A stretch of 64,000 nucleotides of DNA. Origin: Pseudomonas matsuisoli (GTDB taxonomy: Bacteria > Pseudomonadota > Gammaproteobacteria > Pseudomonadales > Pseudomonadaceae). The stretch is taken from assembly GCF_014647635.1 (NCBI RefSeq), contig NZ_BMPO01000012.1, positions 47,323-111,322 on the forward strand. Direction: 5' to 3'. Every line of letters begins with the position of its first letter. The first letter of the stretch is position 1. The notes beneath the pieces were generated by a model that worked only from the letters and a program-made list of their open reading frames with translations, was not told the origin of the DNA and made no database searches. This document shows, in pieces, positions 57,132-64,000 of this stretch. A program made the translations under genes and the position numbers.

Positions 57132-57437
57132 TTACCAGCTGGCCTTGACCAGACCTGGAACGTCACCACGCATAGCCGCCTGACGCAGCATGTTACGCGC
57201 CAGACCGAACTTGCGATAAACGCCGTGCGGACGACCCGTGATACGGCAGCGATTACGCAGGCGAGCGGCGCTCGCATCGCGTGGCTGCTTCTGCAGTGCA
57301 ACCTGAGCTTCCCAGCGCGCTTCGGCTGTGGAGTTCGGGTTGGCGATAGTAGCTTTCAGCTCAGCACGCTTCTTGGCGTACTTCGCGACCGTTTGCTGAC
57401 GCTTCAGCTCGCGGTTCTTCATGCTCTGCTTGGCCAT
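57132..57437 (-). CDS. rpsN: 30S ribosomal protein S14
   Basis: 101 residues, the long zinc-free (C-) form with a single Cys in [20 protein letters not shown]. Needed for 30S head assembly. [20 protein letters not shown] is the usual start. It follows rplE by 12 bases and is followed by a hairpin. Confidence 0.98.
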   Translation of the reverse strand: MAKQSMKNRELKRQQTVAKYAKKRAELKATIANPNSTAEARWEAQVALQKQPRDASAARLRNRCRITGRPHGVYRKFGLARNMLRQAAMRGDVPGLVKASW

Positions 57438-57449
57438 TACCTACTCCAA

Positions 57450-57989
57450 TCAGTTACGGAACGGGAATTTGAAAGCACGCAGCAATGCGCGACCTTCATC
57501 ATCGTTACGGGCGGTCGTCGTCAACGTGATGTCCAATCCACGCAGCGCATCGATCTTGTCGTAATCGATTTCCGGGAAAATGATCTGCTCTTTGACGCCC
57601 ATGCTGTAGTTACCACGACCGTCGAACGACTTAGCGTTCAGGCCACGGAAATCACGAACGCGCGGCAACGAAATTGCCAGCAGACGATCAAGGAATTCGT
57701 ACATACGATCGCGACGCAGCGTCACCTTGACGCCAATCGGCCAACCTTCACGAATTTTGAAACCTGCGATCGACTTGCGAGCGTAGGTGACAATAGGCTT
57801 CTGGCCGGTGATCTTCTCAAGATCAGCAACTGCGCTTTCGATGACTTTCTTGTCGCCGACAGCTTCGCCCAACCCCATGTTCAGGGTGATTTTAGTAACG
57901 CGCGGAACTTCCATCACGTTCGCAAGCTTCAGTTCTTCCTTCAGCTTGGGCGCGAGGTCCTTCCGGTAAATCTCTTTGAGTCGTGCCAT
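57450..57989 (-). CDS. rplE: 50S ribosomal protein L5
   Basis: 179 residues. Binds 5S rRNA and touches the P-site tRNA. ATG 57989 ([20 protein letters not shown]) is the conserved start; an ATG two codons earlier (57995) is possible. [20 protein letters not shown] and [20 protein letters not shown] are typical. Confidence 0.98.
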   Translation of the reverse strand: MARLKEIYRKDLAPKLKEELKLANVMEVPRVTKITLNMGLGEAVGDKKVIESAVADLEKITGQKPIVTYARKSIAGFKIREGWPIGVKVTLRRDRMYEFLDRLLAISLPRVRDFRGLNAKSFDGRGNYSMGVKEQIIFPEIDYDKIDALRGLDITLTTTARNDDEGRALLRAFKFPFRN

Positions 57990-58009
57990 GGTCATTTACC
58001 TAGGGATGC

Positions 58010-58324
58010 TCAAGCATCGACCGCTTTTTGGGTCGACTTGAAGACACGAATTTTCTTGCCATCTTCAACTTTAAAGCCGACGCGATCAGCTTTGCTGGTC
58101 TCGGCGTTGAAAATAGCCACGTTGGAGACGTGCAATGGCGCCTCTTTCTCGACGATACCGCCCTGGATACCAGCCATAGGATTGGGCTTGGTGTGGCGCT
58201 TCACGAGGTTGACCCCACCGACGACCAAACGGTCGTCAGCGAGAACCTTGAGCACCTTGCCACGCTTGCCCTTATCTTTGCCGGCGATGACGATGATCTC
58301 GTCGTCACGACGAATCTTTTGCAT
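58010..58324 (-). CDS. rplX: 50S ribosomal protein L24
   Basis: 104 residues. Early assembly protein at the exit tunnel with a KOW motif ([20 protein letters not shown]). 12 bases after rplN. Confidence 0.98.
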   Translation of the reverse strand: MQKIRRDDEIIVIAGKDKGKRGKVLKVLADDRLVVGGVNLVKRHTKPNPMAGIQGGIVEKEAPLHVSNVAIFNAETSKADRVGFKVEDGKKIRVFKSTQKAVDA

Positions 58325-58336
58325 GACGGCTTCTCC

Positions 58337-58705
58337 TTACAGCACTTCAGGCGCGAGCGAGACGATTTTCATGAACTTCTCAGAACGAAGTTCACGCGTC
58401 ACTGGCCCGAAGATACGGGTACCGATGGGCTCCTGCTTGTTGTTCAGGAGTACGGCGGCGTTGCCGTCGAAACGAATGATGGAACCATCCGGACGACGAA
58501 CGCCGTGACGGGTACGGACCACGACCGCAGTCATGACCTGACCCTTTTTCACTTTACCGCGCGGAATCGCTTCCTTGACGGTCACCTTGATGATGTCACC
58601 GATACCAGCGTAACGACGATGCGAACCACCAAGGACCTTGATGCACATAACGCGACGAGCACCGCTGTTATCAGCGACGTCGAGCATGGATTGAGTCTGA
58701 ATCAT
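58337..58705 (-). CDS. rplN: 50S ribosomal protein L14
   Basis: 122 residues. Lies at the subunit interface and binds L19. [20 protein letters not shown] and the tail [20 protein letters not shown] are near-invariant. By E. coli convention it is the first spc gene; the 22-base gap to rpsQ shows no separate promoter here. Confidence 0.98.
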   Translation of the reverse strand: MIQTQSMLDVADNSGARRVMCIKVLGGSHRRYAGIGDIIKVTVKEAIPRGKVKKGQVMTAVVVRTRHGVRRPDGSIIRFDGNAAVLLNNKQEPIGTRIFGPVTRELRSEKFMKIVSLAPEVL

Positions 58706-58727
58706 ATCTTTCTCCGACCCTTAGTCC

Positions 58728-58994
58728 TTAGACTTCCACGGCACGTTCGAGGACTTCCACCAGCGCCCAAGTTTTGGTCTTGGCCAGCGGACGGGTCTCA
58801 CGAATGGTGACCTTGTCGCCGATCTTGCACTGGTTGGTTTCGTCGTGAGCATGCAGCTTGGTCGAACGCTTCACGTATTTGCCGTAGATCGGGTGCTTAA
58901 CGCGACGCTCGATCAGTACGGTGATGGTCTTGTCCATCTTGTCGCTGACGACACGGCCGGTCAGCGTACGGACGGTTTTCTGGGCTTCAGCCAT
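58728..58994 (-). CDS. rpsQ: 30S ribosomal protein S17
   Basis: 88 residues, OB-fold primary rRNA binder. [20 protein letters not shown] and [20 protein letters not shown] are typical. Last gene of the S10 operon by convention; 2 bases after rpmC. Confidence 0.98.
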   Translation of the reverse strand: MAEAQKTVRTLTGRVVSDKMDKTITVLIERRVKHPIYGKYVKRSTKLHAHDETNQCKIGDKVTIRETRPLAKTKTWALVEVLERAVEV

Positions 58995-58996
58995 GA

Positions 58997-59188
58997 TTAC
59001 TTACCTGCTTGCTGGTTAAGCACAGTTTTCACGCGAGCGATGTCACGCTTAACTTGCGAGAGCAGGTGAGACTGCCCCAACTGGCCAGTTGCTTTCTGCA
59101 TACGCAGATTGAACTGGTCGCGCAGCAGGCCGAGCAATTGCTCGTTCAGCTGCTCGACGGACTTTTCACGAAGTTCGTTCGCTTTCAT
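58997..59188 (-). CDS. rpmC: 50S ribosomal protein L29
   Basis: 63 residues starting [20 protein letters not shown]; docks trigger factor and SRP near the tunnel exit with L23. ATG 59188 shares one base with the rplP stop (TGATG); a GTG codon upstream is not used by homologues. Confidence 0.97.
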
Positions 59189-59598
59189 CACATCACCGTC
59201 CGCTTAACAAAGGAGGTGGCGAGTGGCAGCTTCGCAGCTGCAAGGGCGAATGCCTCACGCGCCAACTCTTCGGATACACCCTCGATCTCGTAGAGCACCT
59301 TGCCCGGTTGAATCTGGGCTACCCAGTACTCGACGTTACCCTTACCTTTACCCATCCGGACTTCCAGAGGCTTCTTGGTAACAGGCTTGTCGGGGAAAAC
59401 ACGGATCCAGATCTTACCGCCACGCTTAACGTGACGAGTCAGCGCACGACGTGCCGCTTCGATCTGACGCGCAGTCAAACGACCGCGACTGGTCGACTTC
59501 AGCGCGAACTCACCGAAGCTAACCTTGCTACCGCGAGCCAGACCACGGTTGTGACCGGTCATCTGCTTGCGGAATTTTGTACGCTTTGGTTGCAACAT
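59188..59598 (-). CDS. rplP: 50S ribosomal protein L16
   Basis: 136 residues. Organises the A-site tRNA elbow region of 23S r[23 protein letters not shown] and [20 protein letters not shown] are diagnostic, the latter including the Arg-hydroxylation region of other bacteria nearby. Confidence 0.98.
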
Positions 59599-59610
59599 TT
59601 GGCGTACCCC

Positions 59611-60297
59611 TTATTTAGCAGCTTTTTTACGAGGCGCTGGCGCTTGCGGCTTGAGCTCTTCGTGGCGGCCACCGATGACCTCGCCCTTGAAGATCCAAAC
59701 CTTGACGCCGATCACACCGTAAGTGGTGTGCGCTTCGTAGGTGGCGTAATCGATATCAGCGCGCAACGTGTGCAGCGGCACACGGCCTTCGCGATACCAC
59801 TCGGTCCGTGCGATTTCCGCACCACCAAGACGACCACTCACCTGGATCTTGATGCCCTTGGCACCAATACGCATAGCGTTCTGAACCGCGCGCTTCATTG
59901 CGCGGCGGAACATCACACGACGCTCCAGCTGCTGGGCAACGCTCTGAGCAACCAACATACCGTCGAGCTCCGGCTTGCGGATTTCTTCGATGTTGATGTG
60001 AACAGGCACACCCATTTTCTTGGTCAGGTCCTGACGCAGCTTCTCGACATCCTCACCTTTCTTCCCGATCACGATGCCAGGACGAGCAGTGTGGATGGTG
60101 ATGCGTGCGGTTTGAGCCGGACGATGGATATCGATACGGCTAACGGACGCGCTTTTTAGTTTGTCTTGGAGATACTCACGAACCTGCAGATCTGCCAGCA
60201 GATAATCAGCGTAGTTACGCTTGTCTGCGTACCAGACGGAGGTGTGCTCCTTGACGATTCCCAGGCGAATGCCAACGGGATGTACTTTCTGACCCAT
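59611..60297 (-). CDS. rpsC: 30S ribosomal protein S3
   Basis: 228 residues. Forms the mRNA entry tunnel and has helicase function with S4 and S5. ATG 60297 ([20 protein letters not shown]) is the conserved start; the frame runs 15 codons further. The KH domain carries [16 protein letters not shown]. Confidence 0.98.
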   Translation of the reverse strand: MGQKVHPVGIRLGIVKEHTSVWYADKRNYADYLLADLQVREYLQDKLKSASVSRIDIHRPAQTARITIHTARPGIVIGKKGEDVEKLRQDLTKKMGVPVHINIEEIRKPELDGMLVAQSVAQQLERRVMFRRAMKRAVQNAMRIGAKGIKIQVSGRLGGAEIARTEWYREGRVPLHTLRADIDYATYEAHTTYGVIGVKVWIFKGEVIGGRHEELKPQAPAPRKKAAK

Positions 60298-60308
60298 CTG
60301 AGACTCCG

Positions 60309-60641
60309 TTACTTGTCCGCAACCTTGACAGTGATATGGCAAGACCGCTTGACGATGCGATCAGCACGGCCTTTGGCACGCGGCATGATGCGCTTCAGCG
60401 AACGCCCTTCGTTGACGAAAACAGTGGAGACCTTCAGATCATCCACGTCTGCGCCTTCGTTGTGCTCGGCGTTGGCCACGGCCGACTCCAGCACTTTCTT
60501 CATGATCTCGGCGGCCTTCTTACTGCTGAAGGCCAGGAGGTTGAGCGCTTCGCCCACCTTCTTCCCGCGGATCTGGTCGGCGACCAAGCGGGCTTTCTGA
60601 GCGGAAATTCGAGCGCCCGACAGCTTAGCGGCTACTTCCAT
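60309..60641 (-). CDS. rplV: 50S ribosomal protein L22
   Basis: 110 residues. Its beta hairpin lines the exit tunnel, where macrolide-resistance changes arise in many species. [20 protein letters not shown] and [20 protein letters not shown] are typical, without insertions in the hairpin. Confidence 0.98.
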
Positions 60642-60654
60642 CTTTCCTTACCCC

Positions 60655-60930
60655 TTAGCGCTTGGCTTTTTTGTCCGCTACGTGCCCGCGATAGGTACGG
60701 GTAGCAGCGAACTCGCCGAGTTTGTGGCCGACCATATCCTCGTTGATGAGAACAGGGACATGCTGGCGACCGTTGTGCACAGCGATGGTCAAACCGACCA
60801 TCTGCGGCAGGATCATCGAACGACGCGACCAGGTTTTAACTGGCTTGCGATCATTCTTCTCCACCGCGACCTCGACCTTCTTCAACAGGTGAAGATCGAT
60901 AAAAGGACCTTTTTTCAGAGAACGTGGCAC
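60655..60930 (-). CDS. rpsS: 30S ribosomal protein S19
   Basis: 91 residues. Complexes with S13 in the 30S head. [20 protein letters not shown] and [20 protein letters not shown] are near-invariant. Confidence 0.98.
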   Translation of the reverse strand: MPRSLKKGPFIDLHLLKKVEVAVEKNDRKPVKTWSRRSMILPQMVGLTIAVHNGRQHVPVLINEDMVGHKLGEFAATRTYRGHVADKKAKR

Positions 60931-60948
60931 AGTCGTATCCTCGATTGA

Positions 60949-61770
60949 TTACTTGCCGCGGCGGACGATCATCTTGTCGGTACGCTTGTTGGAGCGTGTC
61001 TTCAGACCCTTGGTCTTCACACCCCACGGCGATACCGGATGACGACCACCCGAGGTACGACCCTCACCACCACCGTGCGGGTGGTCGACCGGGTTCATGG
61101 CAACACCACGAACTGTCGGACGAACGCCACGCCAGCGCGATGCACCAGCCTTACCCAGCGAGCGCAAGCTGTGCTCGCCATTGGATACTTCACCCAGCGT
61201 TGCGCGGCACTCGGAGAGCACTTTACGCATCTCGCCGGAACGCAGACGCAAGGTCACATAGGCACCTTCACGCGCAACGAGCTGAGCAGACGCACCCGCG
61301 GAGCGAGCGATTTGCGCGCCCTTGCCAGGCTTGAGCTCGATGCCATGCACAGTGCTACCAACTGGCACGTTACGCAGCGGCAGAGAATTGCCCGCCTTGA
61401 TAGGAGCGCCAGCGCCGGAGATCAGCTGATCACCTGCAGACACGCCCTTCGGGGCGATGATGTAACGGCGTTCACCGTCTGCGTACTTGAGCAGCGCGAT
61501 GTGGGCAGTACGGTTCGGGTCGTATTCGATACGCTCAACGACAGCAGGAATGCCATCCTTGTTACGACGAAAATCGACCAGACGGTAGTGCTGCTTGTGA
61601 CCACCACCAACGTGACGAGTCGTGATGCGACCGTTGTTGTTACGGCCGCCCGACTTGGACTTCTTCTCGACCAGCGGTGCATAGGGAGCGCCTTTGTGCA
61701 GCTCCGAATTCACCACCTTCACCACGAATCGGCGGCCGGCAGAAGTCGGTTTGCATTTAACGATTGCCAT
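60949..61770 (-). CDS. rplB: 50S ribosomal protein L2
   Basis: 273 residues. Required for peptidyl-transferase activity and subunit joining. The C-terminal [20 protein letters not shown] contains the conserved His important for catalysis. Full family length. Confidence 0.98.
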   Translation of the reverse strand: MAIVKCKPTSAGRRFVVKVVNSELHKGAPYAPLVEKKSKSGGRNNNGRITTRHVGGGHKQHYRLVDFRRNKDGIPAVVERIEYDPNRTAHIALLKYADGERRYIIAPKGVSAGDQLISGAGAPIKAGNSLPLRNVPVGSTVHGIELKPGKGAQIARSAGASAQLVAREGAYVTLRLRSGEMRKVLSECRATLGEVSNGEHSLRSLGKAGASRWRGVRPTVRGVAMNPVDHPHGGGEGRTSGGRHPVSPWGVKTKGLKTRSNKRTDKMIVRRGK

Positions 61771-61781
61771 GATGCTCCCCT

Positions 61782-62081
61782 TTACTCTGCGCTGTTAGCG
61801 AAATCGAGATCTTGGCCAGGCTGGAGTGCGATGTACGCCTTTTTCCAGTCGTTGCGCTTGCCCAAACCGCGAGCGGTGCGCTTGGTCTTGCCCTGCACGT
61901 TCAACGTAGTGACCTTAGCCACTTTCACTTCGAACAAGGACTCGACAGCCTTCTTGATTTCCAGCTTGGTTGCATCAGTGGCAACCTTGAATACGAACTG
62001 CTTATTGCTGTCCGCCAGCATGGTTGCCTTCTCGGAGACATGCGGACCAAGCAGCACTTTAAATACGCGTTCCTGGTTCAT
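61782..62081 (-). CDS. rplW: 50S ribosomal protein L23
   Basis: 99 residues. Exit-tunnel protein and main docking site for trigger factor and [23 protein letters not shown] and [20 protein letters not shown] are typical. Four-base ATGA overlap with rplD. Confidence 0.98.
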   Translation of the reverse strand: MNQERVFKVLLGPHVSEKATMLADSNKQFVFKVATDATKLEIKKAVESLFEVKVAKVTTLNVQGKTKRTARGLGKRNDWKKAYIALQPGQDLDFANSAE

Positions 62082-62680
62082 CCCAGCAGCTCCTCGAATT
62101 TCTTCACGGCGGACACGGTGACCAGCACCTTGTCGTAAGCGATCAAGCTAACCGGATCCGAACCCTGGACATCACGCACATCGACGTGTGGCAGGTTGCG
62201 AGCAGCGAGATACAGGTTCTGATCGACAGCATCGGAAACGATGAGCACGTCAGTTAGGCCCAAGCCGCTCAGCTTACCCAGCAGTGTCTTGGTTTTAGGG
62301 GCGTCGACAGCGAAATCTTCGACGACAACCAGACGCTCCTGACGTACCAGCTCAGCAAGAATCGACCGCAGCGCAGCGCGATACATCTTCTTGTTCAGCT
62401 TCTGGGAGTGATCCTGAGGCTTGGCAGCGAACGTCGTACCACCGGAACGCCAGATAGGGCTACGGATGGTGCCCGCACGCGCGCGACCAGTACCCTTTTG
62501 ACGCCATGGCTTCTTACCACCGCCAGAAACTTCGGAACGAGTCTTCTGCGCACGCGTACCCTGACGACCGCCAGCCATGTAGGCGACGACTGCCTGGTGA
62601 ACCAGCGTCTCGTTGAACTCGCCGCCAAATGTGTGCTCGGAGACCTCGATGGCCTGAGCGCCATTTACATTCAATTGCAT
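62078..62680 (-). CDS. rplD: 50S ribosomal protein L4
   Basis: 200 residues. Early 23S rRNA binder lining the tunnel; in E. coli it also represses the S10 operon at the leader. The extended loop [20 protein letters not shown] is conserved. Overlaps rplW. Confidence 0.98.
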   Translation of the reverse strand: MQLNVNGAQAIEVSEHTFGGEFNETLVHQAVVAYMAGGRQGTRAQKTRSEVSGGGKKPWRQKGTGRARAGTIRSPIWRSGGTTFAAKPQDHSQKLNKKMYRAALRSILAELVRQERLVVVEDFAVDAPKTKTLLGKLSGLGLTDVLIVSDAVDQNLYLAARNLPHVDVRDVQGSDPVSLIAYDKVLVTVSAVKKFEELLG

Positions 62681-62692
62681 CTCAGCCTCTCC

Positions 62693-63328
62693 TTAACCAC
62701 GAGCCTTGGCAGCTGGACGAACGATAACGTCCGAACCAGTAGCACCAGGAACGGCGCCCTTGACCAGCAGCAAGTTACGCTCGGCATCAACGCGCACGAC
62801 TTCCAGCGACTGAACAGTCACGCGCTCAGCACCCATGTGACCGGACATCTTCTTGCCTTTGAAGACACGACCAGGAGTCTGGCACTGGCCGATGGAGCCA
62901 GGCACACGGTGAGATACGGAGTTACCGTGGGTATTGTCCTGACCACGGAAATTCCAGCGCTTGATGGTACCGGCGTAGCCTTTACCCTTGGACTGACCGG
63001 TGACGTCCACCAGCTGACCATTCTGGAACAGCTCGACGCTCAGCTGATCGCCGGCCTTGTACTCGCCTTCTTCAAGACGAAACTCAAGAACCGCACGACC
63101 TGCAGCGACGCTGGCTTTGGAGAAGTGACCGGCCTGGGCCTTGGTCACACGAGAAGCACGACGCTCGCCGACGGTAACCTGTACCGCGCGATAGCCATCG
63201 CTTTCTTCGTTTTTGAACTGAGTAACACGGTTAGGCTCGATCTCAATAACCGTTACCGGGATAGAGACGCCTTCTTCGGTGAAAACGCGGGTCATGCCGC
63301 ACTTTCGACCGACTACACCAATTTTCAT
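62693..63328 (-). CDS. rplC: 50S ribosomal protein L3
   Basis: 211 residues. Starts 50S assembly and reaches into the peptidyl-transferase centre. ATG 63328 ([20 protein letters not shown]) is the conserved start. [20 protein letters not shown] includes the Gln that is methylated in other bacteria. 83 bases after rpsJ. Confidence 0.98.
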   Translation of the reverse strand: MKIGVVGRKCGMTRVFTEEGVSIPVTVIEIEPNRVTQFKNEESDGYRAVQVTVGERRASRVTKAQAGHFSKASVAAGRAVLEFRLEEGEYKAGDQLSVELFQNGQLVDVTGQSKGKGYAGTIKRWNFRGQDNTHGNSVSHRVPGSIGQCQTPGRVFKGKKMSGHMGAERVTVQSLEVVRVDAERNLLLVKGAVPGATGSDVIVRPAAKARG

Positions 63329-63411
63329 GTTGTAAACCTCATGAGTGTACGGGGCTTTCACCCGCTATGGCCGCCCATTTCAGAGCGTTACACGACTAAA
63401 ACCAGCAGGTT

Positions 63412-63723
63412 TTAGCCGAGGCTGATCTGCACTTCCACGCCCGCCGCAAGATCAAGCTTCATCAGAGCATCGACGGTTTTATCCGTCGGCTGAACGATGT
63501 CCAGCACGCGCTTATGAGTGCGGATCTCGTACTGGTCACGCGCATCCTTGTTGACATGCGGAGAAACCAGAACGGTATACCGCTCTTTACGGGTAGGGAG
63601 AGGAATCGGACCACGCACCTGAGCACCAGTACGTTTCGCGGTTTCCACGATTTCCTGGGTGGATTGATCAATCAGGCGATGGTCAAAAGCCTTCAACCGA
63701 ATACGGATTTGTTGGTTTTGCAT
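63412..63723 (-). CDS. rpsJ: 30S ribosomal protein S10
   Basis: 103 residues. Ribosomal head protein and, with NusB, a transcription antitermination factor. [20 protein letters not shown] is the conserved start at 63723, though the frame runs 37 codons upstream. First gene of the S10 operon, with its promoter 65-93 bases upstream. Confidence 0.98.
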   Translation of the reverse strand: MQNQQIRIRLKAFDHRLIDQSTQEIVETAKRTGAQVRGPIPLPTRKERYTVLVSPHVNKDARDQYEIRTHKRVLDIVQPTDKTVDALMKLDLAAGVEVQISLG

Positions 63724-63787
63724 TTTGACCTCAGACTCGACGTTACCATCTTCACCAGACGCAATACGCCTGTGAAAAGGAGGCGCA

Positions 63788-63816
63788 ATTGTACGGACGC
63801 ACCCCAAGCATGTCAA
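63788..63816 (-). promoter_or_regulatory. S10 operon promoter
   Basis: On the minus strand: consensus -35 TTGACA (63811-63816), 17-base spacer, -10 TACAAT (63788-63793). The predicted start near 63781 leaves a leader of about 58 bases, too short for the full E. coli-type L4 attenuator leader. It lies just after the tuf terminator. Confidence 0.85.
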
Positions 63817-63833
63817 ACACCCGGATGCAAACA

Positions 63834-63859
63834 AAAAGGGCTCCCGAAGGAGCCCTTTT
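63834..63859 (-). terminator. rho-independent terminator after tuf
   Basis: AAAAGGGCTCC, loop CGAA, GGAGCCCTTTT; on the minus strand followed by TTTTTGTTTG. It lies 15 bases after the tuf stop and just ahead of the S10 promoter, separating the two transcripts. Confidence 0.9.
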
Positions 63860-63874
63860 CACCAATCGTCGGAA

Positions 63875-64000
63875 TTAAGCGACGATCTTGGCAACCACGC
63901 CAGCGCCGACGGTACGGCCGCCTTCGCGAATTGCGAAACGCAGACCTTCTTCCATCGCGATCGGAGCGATCAGGGTGACAACCATTTTGATGTTATCGCC
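63875..64000 (-). CDS. tuf: elongation factor Tu, C-terminal end (5' part outside window)
   Basis: The last 41 residues are visible, from [20 protein letters not shown] to [14 protein letters not shown] and TAA at 63875-63877. This is domain 3 of EF-Tu, the GTPase that delivers aminoacyl-tRNA. The rest lies beyond the window. Its position upstream of rpsJ is the tufA site of the str operon. Confidence 0.97.
   Translation of the reverse strand, partial: GDNIKMVVTLIAPIAMEEGLRFAIREGGRTVGAGVVAKIVA

Overview
The window reads as chromosome of a Pseudomonas-type gammaproteobacterium. Proteins with a strong Pseudomonas character are WaaP, DipA, MsrA, SelO, RpoA and the whole S10-spc-alpha ribosomal cluster. 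Gene order also agrees, from memory, with three separate blocks of the P. aeruginosa PAO1 map (about PA5006-PA5023, PA4063-PA4069 and PA4232-PA4254), here joined end to end. Pseudomonas-type REP palindromes lie between genes. Species cannot be fixed from sequence alone; a P. stutzeri-like lineage is possible. No tRNA, rRNA, prophage, insertion sequence or CRISPR array was seen.

Layout. 1-6418 (minus): LPS inner-core operon, four tandem kinase-like genes plus waaG, waaC and waaF, mostly with overlapping stops and starts. 6537-14665: glnE (minus) divergent from aceE-aceF (plus); a GntR/PdhR-type palindrome precedes aceE and AceF carries three lipoyl domains. 14874-19166: an exported hypothetical protein, the c-di-GMP phosphodiesterase gene dipA, and msrA. 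19167-24780: a hairpin-rich intergenic element, then a MarR-controlled FUSC/AaeB-type efflux operon (minus). 24892-32816: rlmJ, a potassium/proton antiporter, an MscK-like channel and selO. 32907-39405: REP pair, small hypothetical gene, a probable Zur-controlled zinc operon (His-rich ZrgA-like protein, ABC ATPase, permease, DUF3299 protein), ompW/oprG with an ANR/FNR-type promoter, and two sugar-nucleotide enzyme genes. 39930-49901: a Fe(II)/2-oxoglutarate oxygenase of unknown role, an ACS-type transporter, ssb, a YajR-like transporter, uvrA and katG. 50030-64000 (minus): tuf (3' end) and a complete S10-spc-alpha ribosomal cluster of 29 genes from rpsJ to rplQ, including rpmJ, secY and rpoA.

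How it works together. Most of the window is core physiology: outer-membrane core assembly, nitrogen and pyruvate control, DNA repair, peroxide defence and translation. The regulatory layer is the most informative part. The ribosomal cluster shows three well-formed promoters. The one for S10 lies just after the tuf terminator; those before rpsH and rpsM each sit against a strong hairpin and both read TTGATT-17-TAGAAT, suggesting that transcription is re-initiated along the cluster. The zinc operon and ompW show metal- and oxygen-responsive sites in the expected positions.

Nothing in the window is clearly a new multi-gene system. The best candidates for follow-up are the multi-hairpin intergenic element at 19327-19600, the hairpin-plus-promoter relay in the ribosomal cluster, the uncharacterised oxygenase at 39930-40706, and the hexanucleotide-repeat-encoded His/Asp tract in the zinc protein.
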